A DNA stretch of 64,000 nucleotides from Cycloclasticus pugetii PS-1 (GCF_000384415.1 NZ_ARVU01000001.1:1922001-1986000), one strand, 5' to 3'. Positions 45,768 through 55,324 are shown, counted from the stretch's first letter. The notes: generated by a model from the sequence alone, not told the origin. Translations and numbers: made by a program.

Positions 45768-45806
45768 GCGACACTAAACACCTGAGAGTGTCGCATAAAA
45801 CTCTCA
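45768..45806 (+). promoter_or_regulatory. Two mutually exclusive hairpins in the dusB-fis leader
   Basis: GCGACACT (45768-45775) can pair with AGTGTCGC (45787-45794), an 8-bp stem. TGAGAGT (45783-45789) can instead pair with ACTCTCA (45800-45806), a 7-bp stem. The two overlap and cannot form together. The second ends 21 bp before the dusB ATG. No T-run follows, so any switch would act on translation or RNA stability. Confidence 0.4.
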
Positions 45807-45827
45807 ACTCAACCCCTTTAAGTTCTT

Positions 45828-46817
45828 ATGAAAATTGGTCCGTATACATTAAGTAACAACTTAGTCTTATCCCCCATGGCTGGAATAACCGACAGACCTT
45901 TTCGTCAACTTTGTCGGGAATTAGGGGCTGGCTTAGCGGTGTCTGAAATGACTGCGTCAAACCCTGCTTTACGCAAACACCGACGAACCTTATTGAAACT
46001 CGATCATAATGGCGAGAACGAGCCTCGCTCGGTACAAATTGTTGGCACAAATCCCAAACAAATGGCTGAAGCGGCTCTCTTTAATCAAGCCAATGGCGCA
46101 CAAATTATTGATATCAACATGGGCTGTCCTGCTAAAAAAGTATGTAATGTCGCTGCTGGTTCAGCCTTATTAAGAGACGAACCTTTGGTTGAAGAAATTT
46201 TAAAGTCTGTGGTTTCTGCCGTCCACATTCCGGTAACGCTAAAAATAAGAACCGGCTGGGATCCACTCAGCAAAAACGCCCCCACCATTGCTAAAATTGC
46301 CGAGCAAGCCGGCATACAGGCCCTTGCGATTCATGGTCGGACACGTGCTTGTAAATATGATGGAAACGCTGAATTTGACACCATTAAACTCGTTAAACAA
46401 TCCATCAACATTCCGGTATTTGCCAATGGAGATATAACTACCCCTCAACGAGCACGTGACGTATTACATCACACCAATGCAGATGGTCTGTTAATAGGCC
46501 GTGGTGCCCAAGGGCGACCTTGGATTTTCAGAGAAATTGACCATTTCTTGAAAACAGGCGAGACCTTAGCGCCACCTGACTTTGAGGAAATAAGACAGGT
46601 TGTTATTCGCCATATTACGCAGCTACATCAATTTTATGGTGATATTATGGGCGTCAGGATTGCCAGAAAGCATATAGCTTGGTATTTTAAACACCTAGAT
46701 ACATCATTACTGCCTCTTGTTAAGAAAAGTTTTTCCATCCAAGAGCCTCAGCAACAACTAGATTTTATGGATAAAATTTTTCATGCCCTTACACAAACAC
46801 AACACCAAGTAGCATGA
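45828..46817 (+). CDS. dusB: tRNA-dihydrouridine synthase DusB
   Basis: FMN enzyme that reduces uridine in tRNA. The catalytic cysteine is C100 in NMGCPAKKVC. The N-terminal LSPMAGITDRPFRQLC, LKIRTGWD and IHGRTRACKYDG flavin segments are complete. Length is 329 residues. It overlaps fis by 4 bp (ATGA), the classic dusB-fis operon in which expression of dusB controls fis. Confidence 0.97.
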   Translation: MKIGPYTLSNNLVLSPMAGITDRPFRQLCRELGAGLAVSEMTASNPALRKHRRTLLKLDHNGENEPRSVQIVGTNPKQMAEAALFNQANGAQIIDINMGCPAKKVCNVAAGSALLRDEPLVEEILKSVVSAVHIPVTLKIRTGWDPLSKNAPTIAKIAEQAGIQALAIHGRTRACKYDGNAEFDTIKLVKQSINIPVFANGDITTPQRARDVLHHTNADGLLIGRGAQGRPWIFREIDHFLKTGETLAPPDFEEIRQVVIRHITQLHQFYGDIMGVRIARKHIAWYFKHLDTSLLPLVKKSFSIQEPQQQLDFMDKIFHALTQTQHQVA

Positions 46818-47062
46818 GTTTAGATAAATCAAAACAACCTTTATGTCACCAAGTGACACAAGCACTCGAAAACTATTTTGCACAACTTGACGGTCAAGAA
46901 GTCGTTGACCTACACGCACTAGTCATCAGTGAAGTTGAAAAACCATTATTTGAAGCAGTGCTAAACCATACTAAGTCTAACCAGTCTAAAGCTGCGAAGA
47001 TGCTTGGTTTAAGCCGTGGCACGCTGAGAAAGAAATTAGCCAGCTACAATTTGGATATTTAA
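46814..47062 (+). CDS. fis: DNA-binding protein Fis
   Basis: Small nucleoid protein bending DNA at rRNA promoters and recombination sites. The 82-residue chain ends in the helix-turn-helix NQSKAAKMLGLSRGTLRKKL. E. coli Fis is 98 residues; this one lacks part of the N-terminal beta-hairpin arm, as in many non-enteric gammaproteobacteria. Start ATG overlaps the dusB stop. Confidence 0.95.
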   Translation: MSLDKSKQPLCHQVTQALENYFAQLDGQEVVDLHALVISEVEKPLFEAVLNHTKSNQSKAAKMLGLSRGTLRKKLASYNLDI

Positions 47063-47183
47063 CCCTAGTTCAGTTCTAAGCCGAGTAGCAAAAAGCTCAG
47101 CAAAAACATACGACTTTCTATAGAATACCCTGTTTTCAGATAGGCCAATTAGGCCTGACACTCTTTCATAAACAGGTCAAAAA

Positions 47184-48746
47184 ATGAGCAATAAAATCAC
47201 TCGCGCTTTAGTTAGCGTTTCCGATAAATCAGGCATTATTGAGTTCTGTCAACAATTGAGCAGCTTAGGTGTTGAAATCATTTCAACCGGCGGCACCGCT
47301 AAATTACTACAAAACAATAATATTCCTGTTGTAGAAATCAGTGATTACACCGGGTTTCCAGAAATGATGGATGGCCGCGTCAAGACGCTGCACCCAAAAG
47401 TTCATGGTGGTATTTTAGGTCGCCGTGATATTGACCAAACCATTATGCAAGATAATGATATCAAGCCGATCGACCTAGTTGTTGTAAACCTATACCCCTT
47501 CCAACAAACAGTGGCAAATCCAGATTGTGATCTTGCAACGGCCATCGAAAATATCGATATTGGTGGGCCCACTATGATTCGCGCTGCTGCTAAGAACCAT
47601 AAAGATGTCACCATTATTGTTGACCCTAATGATTACCAACAAACCATTGAGTCTATTAAGGCAACTGGCGGGGTCGATGCGCCTAGTCGTTTTAATTTTG
47701 CCGTTAAGACGTTTGAGCATACTGCACAATATGACGGCGCTATCGCAAATTATTTAGGGGCCATTCAAGAAAACGGCGATAAAGCCGACTTTTCTCGTAC
47801 TATTAACCTACAATTTAAACAAAAACAAGTGATGCGTTACGGTGAGAATCCTCATCAAAAAGCAGCCTTTTTTACCGAAGAGGCCTCTCAACCCGGCACA
47901 ATTGCTTCAGCAGTTCAGCATCAAGGCAAAGAGTTATCCTATAACAATATCGCTGATACCGATGCGGCGCTTGAGTGTGTTAAACAGTTTGATGATTCGC
48001 CAGCCTGCGTAATCGTGAAACATGCAAACCCCTGTGGCGTAGCCCTTGGTGATAACATTCTGGACGCATACAACCGAGCTTACCAAACAGATCCTGAATC
48101 TGCGTTTGGCGGCATTATTGCGTTTAACCGCCCACTTGATTTAGCAACAGCTAAAGCCATCACAGATCGTCAATTTGTTGAAGTCATTATCGCCCCAGGT
48201 GTTAACGAAGATGCCTTGGCCGTCATCGCTGGCAAGAAAAACCTTCGCCTACTGGACAGCGGACAATGGGAAAAAAGCGACGAAGATCGCTATGATTTCA
48301 AGCGTGTTAATGGCGGCCTACTTGTCCAAACTATTGATAAAGAGTTATTCACAGATCTAACCGTTGTTACCAAACGACAACCCAGCAAACAAGAAATGCA
48401 AGATTTATTGTTCAGCTGGAGCGTTGCAAAGTTTGTTAAGTCAAATGCTATCATCTACGGCAAAAACAACATGACTATCGGCGTAGGCGCCGGTCAAATG
48501 AGCCGTGTTAATTCTGCGAGAATAGCCGCGATTAAGGCTGAACAAGCAGGTCTAGATGTTACTGGCTCTGTCATGGCATCTGATGCATTCTTCCCCTTTA
48601 GAGATGGCCTCGATAATGCTGCTCAAGTGGGTATTCGAGCAGTGATTCAACCTGGCGGGTCAATGCGTGACGAGGAAGTTATTCAAGCGGCTGACGAGCA
48701 CGATATAGCCATGGTCTTTACGGGCATGCGCCACTTTAGGCACTAA
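47184..48746 (+). CDS. purH: Bifunctional AICAR formyltransferase/IMP cyclohydrolase
   Basis: Final two steps of IMP synthesis. The N-terminal MGS-like cyclohydrolase domain ([31 protein letters not shown]) and the C-terminal transformylase domain ([27 protein letters not shown]) are both complete. Length is 520 residues. It lies 15 bp before purD with an AAGGAG in the gap. An inverted AGGCC/GGCCT pair at 47142-47156 lies upstream but does not match a PurR site. Confidence 0.98.
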   Translation: MSNKITRALVSVSDKSGIIEFCQQLSSLGVEIISTGGTAKLLQNNNIPVVEISDYTGFPEMMDGRVKTLHPKVHGGILGRRDIDQTIMQDNDIKPIDLVVVNLYPFQQTVANPDCDLATAIENIDIGGPTMIRAAAKNHKDVTIIVDPNDYQQTIESIKATGGVDAPSRFNFAVKTFEHTAQYDGAIANYLGAIQENGDKADFSRTINLQFKQKQVMRYGENPHQKAAFFTEEASQPGTIASAVQHQGKELSYNNIADTDAALECVKQFDDSPACVIVKHANPCGVALGDNILDAYNRAYQTDPESAFGGIIAFNRPLDLATAKAITDRQFVEVIIAPGVNEDALAVIAGKKNLRLLDSGQWEKSDEDRYDFKRVNGGLLVQTIDKELFTDLTVVTKRQPSKQEMQDLLFSWSVAKFVKSNAIIYGKNNMTIGVGAGQMSRVNSARIAAIKAEQAGLDVTGSVMASDAFFPFRDGLDNAAQVGIRAVIQPGGSMRDEEVIQAADEHDIAMVFTGMRHFRH

Positions 48747-48761
48747 TCAAGGAGTTCTATA

Positions 48762-50048
48762 ATGAATGTACTAATCGTAGGCGGCGGTGGGCGTGAACAC
48801 GCCTTAGCGTGGAAAGCAAAGCAATCTTCTAACGTAGATACGGTTTATGTAGCACCCGGTAATGCAGGCACCGAACAAGAACCCGGCATTACCAATATTG
48901 ACATACAGGCTGAAGATATTGATCGCTTATTAACCTTTGCCTTAGAAGAAAAAATTGAATTGACCATTGTTGGCCCCGAAGCTCCGTTAGTGGCCGGTAT
49001 CGTTGATCAATTTACCGCTAACGGTTTACGTTGTTTTGGCCCGACCCAACTGGCTGCACAACTTGAAGGATCCAAAGCCTACTGTAAGGACTTCTTAGCA
49101 CGCCATAATATTCCTACCGCTGACTATCAAAGCTTTAGCGATATCGAACCTGCTTGCGACTACATTCGCAGCAAAGGCGCTCCTATTGTTGTAAAGGCTG
49201 ATGGTTTAGCCGCTGGCAAAGGCGTTATCCTTGCGGAAACTGAACAAGAAGCCATTGACGCGGTCAACGACATGTTAGCTGGCAATGCCTTTGGTGAAGC
49301 AGGTCATCGCGTTGTGATCGAAGAATTTTTGCTCGGTGAAGAAGCCAGCTTTATTGTCATTGCCAATGGTAATCAAGCACTGCCCATGGCCTCATCTCAG
49401 GACCATAAAGCACGTGATAATGGAGATTTAGGTCCTAACACGGGTGGTATGGGTGCTTACTCACCTGCACCTGTTGTAACACCTAAAATGCATGACCTCA
49501 TCATGGATACCATTATTCAACCAACATTGGATGGCATGATAAAAGACGGTATTCCATACACCGGGTTTCTATACGCAGGCGTAATGATTGACGCTCAAGG
49601 AACACCCAAAGTACTTGAATACAATTGTCGATTTGGCGACCCAGAAACCCAACCCATCATGATGCGCTTGAAGAGCGACCTGACTAAGCTGTGTAATGCC
49701 GCCCTTGATAATAAATTAGATACCATCTCAGCTCAGTGGGATACTCGCACAGCTATTGGTGTGGTTCTTGCCGCTGGTGGCTACCCTTTCGACTATCACA
49801 AGGGTGACATTATTACTGGTATTCCAACGGAAACCGATGATGCTAAAACCTTTCATGCTGGTACCAAAATGAGCAATGGTGATATCACCACTAATGGCGG
49901 CCGTGTCCTGTGCGCCTGTGCCCTAGGTAACAGCGTACTCGACGCGCAATTAAAGGCCTATGAGACGGTCGGTTCAATTCAATGGGACAATGTATACTTC
50001 CGAACTGATATTGGCCACCGCGCTATAAAGCGCGAACAATCGGCCTAG
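48762..50048 (+). CDS. purD: Phosphoribosylamine-glycine ligase
   Basis: ATP-grasp enzyme making GAR in purine synthesis. It opens MNVLIVGGGGREHALAWKAK. Other landmarks are IVVKADGLAAGKGVILAE, DHKARDNGDLGPNTGGMGAY and EYNCRFGDPETQPIM. Length is 428 residues. It is co-oriented with purH and followed by a strong terminator shared with rho. Confidence 0.98.
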   Translation: MNVLIVGGGGREHALAWKAKQSSNVDTVYVAPGNAGTEQEPGITNIDIQAEDIDRLLTFALEEKIELTIVGPEAPLVAGIVDQFTANGLRCFGPTQLAAQLEGSKAYCKDFLARHNIPTADYQSFSDIEPACDYIRSKGAPIVVKADGLAAGKGVILAETEQEAIDAVNDMLAGNAFGEAGHRVVIEEFLLGEEASFIVIANGNQALPMASSQDHKARDNGDLGPNTGGMGAYSPAPVVTPKMHDLIMDTIIQPTLDGMIKDGIPYTGFLYAGVMIDAQGTPKVLEYNCRFGDPETQPIMMRLKSDLTKLCNAALDNKLDTISAQWDTRTAIGVVLAAGGYPFDYHKGDIITGIPTETDDAKTFHAGTKMSNGDITTNGGRVLCACALGNSVLDAQLKAYETVGSIQWDNVYFRTDIGHRAIKREQSA

Positions 50049-50069
50049 CCTAATAAAATATCAACACGC

Positions 50070-50105
50070 AAAAAAAGAGCGTTTAAATATAAACGCTCTT
50101 TTTTT
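50070..50105. terminator. Bidirectional rho-independent terminator
   Basis: GAGCGTTTA (50077-50085) and TAAACGCTC (50090-50098) form a perfect 9-bp stem with a 4-base loop, flanked by A7 and T7. It lies between convergent purD and rho. Confidence 0.95.
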
Positions 50106-50126
50106 GTTTCTTAAAATTATTAATTG

Positions 50127-51383
50127 CTAACGCTTCATTGAATCAAAGAACTCGCCATTTGTTTTTGTTTTCTTAAAGCGTTCTAACAAGAACTCAATCG
50201 CACCCATTTCATCCATTGGATTAAGAATTTTGCGGAGAATCCAAGTTTTTTGAAGGATATCAGCGTCCACTAAATATTCTTCTCGACGTGTGCCTGAACG
50301 GTTAACGTTAATCGCTGGGTAAATACGTTTTTCAGCAATTTTACGCTCAAGATGAAGCTCCATATTACCCGTGCCTTTAAACTCCTCGTAAATCACATCG
50401 TCCATACGCGAACCGGTTTCAACGAGAGCTGTTGCAATAATTGTCAAACTACCGCCTTCTTCAATATTACGTGCCGCACCAAAAAAACGTTTAGGACGTT
50501 CAAGTGCATTAGCATCCACACCACCAGTCAAAATTTTACCTGATGAAGGCGCTACAGTATTGTAGGCTCGACCCAAACGGGTAATAGAGTCTAACAAAAT
50601 AATAACGTCTCTTTTGTGCTCCACCATTCTTTTTGCTTTTTCAATAACCATTTCGGCCACCTGAACATGGCGAGAAGCAGGCTCATCAAATGTACTGGAA
50701 ATCACTTCACCTTTAACGGTACGTGACATCTCTGTCACCTCTTCAGGCCGCTCATCGATCAATAGAACCATTAAATGGCTTTCTGGATTATTTGCAGCAA
50801 TAGAGTGCGCTAAATTTTGCAGAATCATGGTCTTACCAGCTTTAGGCGGTGACACAATTAAGCCACGTTGCCCCTTACCAATGGGTGATACCAAGTCAAT
50901 AACACGGGAAGTTAAATCTTCAGTCGTACCATTCCCCATTTCTAAAGTTAAACGTTCATTGGGGAAAATAGGCGTTAAATCCTTAAACGCTATTTTGTTT
51001 TTTGCATGTTCTGGTTTTTCATAATTAAGCTTATCGACCTTCAATAGTGCAAAGTAACGCTCACTATCTTTAGGTGGGCGAATTTTTCCCGAAATGGTAT
51101 CCCCCGTTCTTAAACCAAACCGACGAATCTGACTCGGCGAGACATAAATATCATCTGGACCCGCTAAAAACGAACCATCTGCCGACCTTAAAAACCCAAA
51201 ACCATCTGATAATATTTCAAGAACCCCATCACCATATACATCATCGCCTTTTTTGGCTATTTTCTTAAGAATTTGAAAGACAGTGGTTTGTTTTAATGAT
51301 CGTCCAGTGTTATCAACACCAAGTTCTTTCGCAAGTTCAAGGATTTCAGTTGCGGGTTTACGCTTCAGCTCAGTTAGGTTCAT
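50127..51383 (-). CDS. rho: Transcription termination factor Rho
   Basis: Hexameric RNA helicase that ends transcription at rut-containing RNAs. The N-terminal RNA-binding domain (about 50-125) has [20 protein letters not shown]. Walker A is SPPKAGKT near 175-182, Walker [13 protein letters not shown], and the R-loop/Q-loop region includes [20 protein letters not shown] (arginine finger downstream). Length is 418 residues. Order trxA then rho on one strand with rhlB divergent is conserved from E. coli. Confidence 0.98.
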   Translation of the reverse strand: MNLTELKRKPATEILELAKELGVDNTGRSLKQTTVFQILKKIAKKGDDVYGDGVLEILSDGFGFLRSADGSFLAGPDDIYVSPSQIRRFGLRTGDTISGKIRPPKDSERYFALLKVDKLNYEKPEHAKNKIAFKDLTPIFPNERLTLEMGNGTTEDLTSRVIDLVSPIGKGQRGLIVSPPKAGKTMILQNLAHSIAANNPESHLMVLLIDERPEEVTEMSRTVKGEVISSTFDEPASRHVQVAEMVIEKAKRMVEHKRDVIILLDSITRLGRAYNTVAPSSGKILTGGVDANALERPKRFFGAARNIEEGGSLTIIATALVETGSRMDDVIYEEFKGTGNMELHLERKIAEKRIYPAINVNRSGTRREEYLVDADILQKTWILRKILNPMDEMGAIEFLLERFKKTKTNGEFFDSMKR

Positions 51384-51464
51384 ATAGATTTAAGGTTGGA
51401 ATAAAAAGGTATAAACGTGCACATTTAGCACTAGAGGTTTTTTAATTGATTTTTTTGATTGTTT

Positions 51465-51482
51465 GCACGGCAAGTGGCGTGC
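51465..51482 (-). other. Small hairpin in the rho leader
   Basis: GCACG (51465-51469) and CGTGC (51478-51482) form a 5-bp stem with an 8-base loop about 80 bp before the rho ATG. Rho leaders are known to be autoregulated. This short stem is only a candidate element. Confidence 0.3.
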
Positions 51483-51518
51483 TTAAGGGGTTCTTACTTA
51501 TGGAAGTAAAGGTAGCAT

Positions 51519-51566
51519 TAAAAAACACCCTCGTCTACCTTTAAGGCGAAGGCGTTGTATTTTTTT
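51519..51566 (-). terminator. Probable rho-independent terminator of trxA
   Basis: On the minus strand ACAACGCCTTCG can pair with CGAGGGTGTT, with two mismatches, and the stem is followed by a T6 run. It begins at the trxA stop. The imperfect stem lowers confidence. Confidence 0.55.
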
Positions 51567-51891
51567 AGATATTACTGTCAATAAATGCTGATAATTGTGA
51601 TTTAGTCACGGCTCCTACTTTGGTCGCTTCCACTTCACCAGCTTTATAAACCATTAAGGTTGGAATGCCTCGCACACCAAAACGCCTTGGCATCGCTGGG
51701 TTTGAATCTATATCCAACTTAACGACTTTCAACTTACCGGCATATTCGTCTGCAATTTCATCGAGGATCGGTGCTACCATTTTACAAGGACCACACCATT
51801 CAGCCCAAAAATCTACTAATACTGGTTGTTCAGACGCCAAAACGTCCTGTTCAAAACTATCATCGGTGGTATGAACTACATTTTCACTCAC
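51565..51891 (-). CDS. trxA: Thioredoxin 1
   Basis: General cytoplasmic dithiol reductant, also the electron donor to DsbD. The active site [11 protein letters not shown] has cysteines 33 and 36, and the cis-proline is in [13 protein letters not shown]. Length is 108 residues. It is upstream of rho on the same strand and divergent from rhlB. Confidence 0.97.
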   Translation of the reverse strand: MSENVVHTTDDSFEQDVLASEQPVLVDFWAEWCGPCKMVAPILDEIADEYAGKLKVVKLDIDSNPAMPRRFGVRGIPTLMVYKAGEVEATKVGAVTKSQLSAFIDSNI

Positions 51892-52031
51892 TATTTATCT
51901 CCGTTCGGTTAATACTACGCACTATTACATCATAATAGAGTACGATATCAGATGCATAGCTTACCATGAATATTTCATTCCTAACTAAACTTCCAATTCA
52001 CTCCTCTATTTCTTCAACAATTACATAACTT

Positions 52032-53294
52032 ATGTCCGACACCCATCTTACTGATACTCAATTTTCTTCACTTGGGCTCACTGCCCCTTTAATTCAAGGT
52101 TTAGACGAGGCTAATTTCATAAAGTGCACGCCTATTCAGGAACAAACCTTACCCATCAGTTTGCTCGGCAACGATGTCGCAGGACAGGCGCAAACAGGCA
52201 CTGGAAAAACCATTGCTTTTTTACTCGCCACGTATCACACCCTACTAACAAAAACGCCTGCCGATAATAAAAAAGGTGTTAGGGCGCTTATTCTTGCTCC
52301 AACGCGTGAACTGGCGATACAAATTGCAAATGATGCAAAAATTATTGGTAAACACACTGACATTAAAGTCGGCCTTGCCTACGGTGGAACAGATTACGAT
52401 AAACAACGTAAAACCATAGAGGATGGTGTAGATATTTTAATTGGCACCCCGGGACGAACCATCGATTTTTTCAAACAAAAAGTATTTAACCTTAGAAACA
52501 CCGAGGTCCTAGTACTAGATGAAGCAGACAGAATGTTTGACCTTGGGTTTATAAATGATATTCGCTATTTATTACGACGATTACCTAAACCTGAAAACCG
52601 TTTAAACTTATTGTTCTCGGCAACACTTTCGTTCAAAGTTACCGAATTGGCTTACGAGCATATGAACAACCCTGTAATGGTTCGCGTTGAACCCGAACAA
52701 ATAACTGCAAAACAAGTGGTTGAGTCTGTTTATTACCCTGCTGATAATGAAAAAATCCCCTTACTTCTTCATCTGCTGACAAATGAGAAACCCGAAAGAG
52801 GGATTATTTTCATTAATACCAAACACACTGCAGACCGTTTACATCGTTACCTAAAGGGCAACGACTTTGATAACGCCGTGCTTTCAGGCGATGTACCACA
52901 AAAAAAACGACAAACCATTTTAACTCGCTTTCAAGACGGCAAACTACCTTTATTAATTGCCACTGATGTGGCCGCTCGTGGATTACACATTCCTGCTGTT
53001 AGTCATGTATTTAATTTTGACCTACCTCAAGATGCCGAAGACTATGTTCACCGAATTGGTAGAACCGCCCGCTCAGGCGCCAGCGGTAAAGCCATTAGTT
53101 TTGCCTGTGAAACCTATGCTTACTCACTGCCTGACATTGAAGCCTATATATCACACAAAATTCCTTTCGAAAATATTGATGGCGCCTCCTTACCGGATGT
53201 TAAACCAGCTACTAAAAGAACCGCTAAACCATCTACTCACAAACGCCCAGCAAACGCTCGAACACAACAAAAATCACGCTCACATAAACGGTAA
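52032..53294 (+). CDS. rhlB: DEAD-box RNA helicase RhlB
   Basis: ATP-dependent RNA unwinding enzyme; in E. coli RhlB belongs to the RNA degradosome. Walker A AQTGTGKT is at 53-60, followed by PTRELAIQ, the VLDEADRMFDLGF box, the SAT motif and HRIGRTARSG. The C-terminal tail (residues past about 395) is Lys/Arg-rich, typical of RhlB. Assignment among DEAD-box paralogues rests on divergence from trxA, the E. coli arrangement. Length is 420 residues. Confidence 0.93.
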   Translation: MSDTHLTDTQFSSLGLTAPLIQGLDEANFIKCTPIQEQTLPISLLGNDVAGQAQTGTGKTIAFLLATYHTLLTKTPADNKKGVRALILAPTRELAIQIANDAKIIGKHTDIKVGLAYGGTDYDKQRKTIEDGVDILIGTPGRTIDFFKQKVFNLRNTEVLVLDEADRMFDLGFINDIRYLLRRLPKPENRLNLLFSATLSFKVTELAYEHMNNPVMVRVEPEQITAKQVVESVYYPADNEKIPLLLHLLTNEKPERGIIFINTKHTADRLHRYLKGNDFDNAVLSGDVPQKKRQTILTRFQDGKLPLLIATDVAARGLHIPAVSHVFNFDLPQDAEDYVHRIGRTARSGASGKAISFACETYAYSLPDIEAYISHKIPFENIDGASLPDVKPATKRTAKPSTHKRPANARTQQKSRSHKR

Positions 53295-53303
53295 TTAAGC
53301 CGT

Positions 53304-53957
53304 TTATTTTGGCTGAATAGCGCCAAGACTTTCGACTGCTAAATAGTCATGTACGATACGCGGTGGCTCAGCGCTATCGGGTTTAGTAATAGCGACGATG
53401 TATTGAATGCCAAATGTATCGGCTGCCTTCAACACACTTAAACTATCATCCACCATCACGGTTTTAGATTTATCAAACTGCTCCAGCTGATGAAAAGCAT
53501 GCCAAAAACTTTGCTGCTCTTTGGGGTAACCAAAATCATGCGCAGAAACAATCGCATCAAAAAACTCTACCAAACCTGTTTTTTGCATTTTTAGGTTTAA
53601 ACTCTCTGCATGTGCATTTGTTACCAACACACAGCGTTTACCCGATGCTTTTATAGCTCCTAAAAAATCGCGTGTATGCGGCAATTCTTTAATATGTTCC
53701 TGTGTTTCAACTTTTAGCTTAACAATATCAATACCTAATGCCTCGCTCCAATAATCTAAGCAATACCAATTTAACAAGCCTTCTTGGGCTTTAAAAAGAG
53801 GCTCTAGCTGTTTAATTGCTTCATCAAATGAAATACCTTCCTTATTAGCAAAATAATCAGGCACAACACGTTGCCAAAAATGGTTGTCGAACCGTAGATC
53901 CAACAAAGTACCATCCATATCCAATAAAACAGTTTCTATATCCGACCAATTAATCAT
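53304..53957 (-). CDS. yrfG: HAD-family GMP/IMP nucleotidase (YrfG-like)
   Basis: HAD phosphatase with nucleophile and acid aspartates D13 and D15 in LLDMDGTLLDLRFDNHFW. Other motifs are LVTNAHAESLNLK and the metal aspartates of TVMVDDSLSVLKAAD. The texts LNWYCLDYWSEALGID and FGYPKEQQSFWHAF match E. coli YrfG closely, a nucleotidase acting on GMP and IMP. Length is 217 residues. It is convergent with rhlB, 9 bp apart. Confidence 0.92.
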   Translation of the reverse strand: MINWSDIETVLLDMDGTLLDLRFDNHFWQRVVPDYFANKEGISFDEAIKQLEPLFKAQEGLLNWYCLDYWSEALGIDIVKLKVETQEHIKELPHTRDFLGAIKASGKRCVLVTNAHAESLNLKMQKTGLVEFFDAIVSAHDFGYPKEQQSFWHAFHQLEQFDKSKTVMVDDSLSVLKAADTFGIQYIVAITKPDSAEPPRIVHDYLAVESLGAIQPK

Positions 53958-54017
53958 CTGGTAACCTAACCTTTACAACGTTAAACTTTTCGACTTACCT
54001 TCAAAAGGCATACCGGT

Positions 54018-54116
54018 ATGTTAAACCATTTCAGCAAACGCTTATCCCTTTTCCTAATAAGTGGTTTATTGCTTACCATCAATGCCTCTCAACATTCCCC
54101 CACCCATGCTATTTAA
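54018..54116 (+). CDS. Possible 32-residue small protein
   Basis: An ATG frame in the yrfG-nth gap encodes MLNHFSKRLSLFLISGLLLT followed by twelve mostly polar residues. It resembles a signal peptide or single-pass membrane peptide, and AAAAGG stands 9 bp before the ATG. It is short enough to arise by chance. I know no family. Confidence 0.25.
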   Translation: MLNHFSKRLSLFLISGLLLTINASQHSPTHAI

Positions 54117-54157
54117 GCGCTAACAAACAGATACTTACACAATAACTCAACTCACTT

Positions 54158-54793
54158 ATGAACAAAGCTAAACGCCTAGAAATATTCGAGCGACTCGCTC
54201 AAGCTATCCCTGAACCTGAAACCGAACTTAATTACAGCTCACCTTTTGAGCTTTTAATTGCAGTTATCCTTTCTGCTCAAGCTACCGACAAGGGAGTTAA
54301 CAAGGCGACCGATAAATTATTCCCTGTTGCCAACACGCCTGAAGCTATTTTTGCACTCGGTGAAAAAGGACTCAAAGAATATATTAAAACTATCGGGCTT
54401 TTTAACACCAAAGGCAGCAACGTTATCAAAACCTGTAAAATGTTAATGGAACAACATAATAGCCAAGTCCCTCAAACTCGCGAGGAACTTGAAGCCTTAC
54501 CGGGCGTTGGGCGAAAAACGGCAAACGTTGTTCTAAACACTGCCTTTGGTGTTCCGACTATCGCTGTTGATACGCATATCTTTAGGGTCAGTAATCGCAC
54601 TAAAATTGCCACCGGTAAAAATGTCTTAGAGGTTGAAAAGAAACTTGAAAAAAACGTACCAACAGCACACAAGCTTGATGCCCATCATTTACTGATTCTT
54701 CATGGTCGATACACGTGTATTGCTCGAAAACCACGCTGCGGTTCATGCGTCATTGAAGATTTATGTGAATTTAAAGACAAAACCATCTATTAG
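54158..54793 (+). CDS. nth: Endonuclease III
   Basis: Base-excision glycosylase/AP lyase removing oxidised pyrimidines. The helix-hairpin-helix is LPGVGRKTANVVL with the catalytic lysine K120, and the catalytic aspartate is D138 in AVDTH. These are the same numbers as in E. coli. The C-terminal [4Fe-4S] loop includes CIARKPRCGSCVIEDLC. Length is 211 residues. Confidence 0.97.
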   Translation: MNKAKRLEIFERLAQAIPEPETELNYSSPFELLIAVILSAQATDKGVNKATDKLFPVANTPEAIFALGEKGLKEYIKTIGLFNTKGSNVIKTCKMLMEQHNSQVPQTREELEALPGVGRKTANVVLNTAFGVPTIAVDTHIFRVSNRTKIATGKNVLEVEKKLEKNVPTAHKLDAHHLLILHGRYTCIARKPRCGSCVIEDLCEFKDKTIY

Positions 54794-54857
54794 ATCATTT
54801 TTAAATCAAGCTTATTAATTCTAGTAAAACTAAAACAAGCTGTAAGTTTTTTAAACT

Positions 54858-54885
54858 TTGCTTGGTCTATTAAAGCGCATATAGT
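54858..54885 (+). promoter_or_regulatory. Possible promoter of the MNIO/bufferin-type operon
   Basis: TTGCTT (54858-54863) and TATAGT (54880-54885) are spaced 16 bp apart, 85 bp before the precursor ATG. An ECF-type promoter cannot be excluded, because related loci are often ECF-controlled. Confidence 0.4.
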
Positions 54886-54970
54886 AAACCGGCTTACTCT
54901 TGTCGGTACTGCAGACAAACGCACTGAAATAAACAGTGACCCGAGAATAAAAAAACAACAGGATATTCTT

Positions 54971-55324
54971 ATGAAAAACCCTACAAAAAAACCAATCATC
55001 ACCGCGTTAGGGGCTGCCTTTGTCACCTCAATGGCATTTACTCCAGTCGTAAACGCAGACACAAACCCATTTGGCGCAACTGAATTAAAAACTGGCTACA
55101 TGGTGCTTGCCGAAGGTAAATGCGGTGAAGGCAAATGCGGTGAAGGTAAATGTGGTACTGAAAAAGCTGCTGACAAAGTAAAAGAAGCAAAATGCGGTGA
55201 AGGTAAATGTGGCGCTGAAAAAGCTGCTGACAAAGTAAAAGAAGCAAAATGCGGTGAAGGTAAATGTGGCGCTGAAAAAGCTGCTAACAAAGCAAAAGAA
55301 GGTAAATGTGGCTCTAAGAAGTAA
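54971..55324 (+). CDS. EGKCG-repeat secreted precursor peptide (HvfA/bufferin-like RiPP)
   Basis: A 117-residue protein with a signal peptide (cleavage likely after VVNA, residue 29). The rest is a Lys/Glu/Gly-rich low-complexity chain. It has six EGKCG motifs (48-52, 53-57, 58-62, 77-81, 96-100, 110-114) and two EAKCG (72-76, 91-95). All eight cysteines fall in these motifs. In nontypeable Haemophilus influenzae HvfA, EGKCG cysteines are converted by an MNIO enzyme to oxazolone/thioamide copper ligands. The MNIO gene starts 12 bp downstream, so the same chemistry is likely. AGGAT provides the ribosome-binding site. Confidence 0.9.
   Translation: MKNPTKKPIITALGAAFVTSMAFTPVVNADTNPFGATELKTGYMVLAEGKCGEGKCGEGKCGTEKAADKVKEAKCGEGKCGAEKAADKVKEAKCGEGKCGAEKAANKAKEGKCGSKK
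55112..55156 (+). repeat. Triplicated 15-bp EGKCG-coding unit
   Basis: Three head-to-tail copies encode EGKCG at residues 48-62. They differ only at third-codon positions, so the repeat is kept at protein level. Confidence 0.85.
55184..55297 (+). repeat. 57-bp tandem duplication within the precursor gene
   Basis: Copies 55184-55240 and 55241-55297 differ at only two bases. Each encodes a 19-residue unit with EAKCG and EGKCG followed by AEKAAxKxK. The near identity, including silent positions, points to a recent duplication. Confidence 0.92.

Noticed and set aside
55038-55290. Long minus-strand open frames opposite the EGKCG precursor
   Set aside because: They are shadows of the repetitive plus-strand gene; their Leu/Ser/His-rich repeats mirror its codons and no ribosome-binding site or family match is seen.
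55112-55324. Short direct repeats suggesting a CRISPR array or satellite DNA
   Set aside because: The repeats are in frame, encode EGKCG units, vary mostly at third-codon positions and have no spacers.
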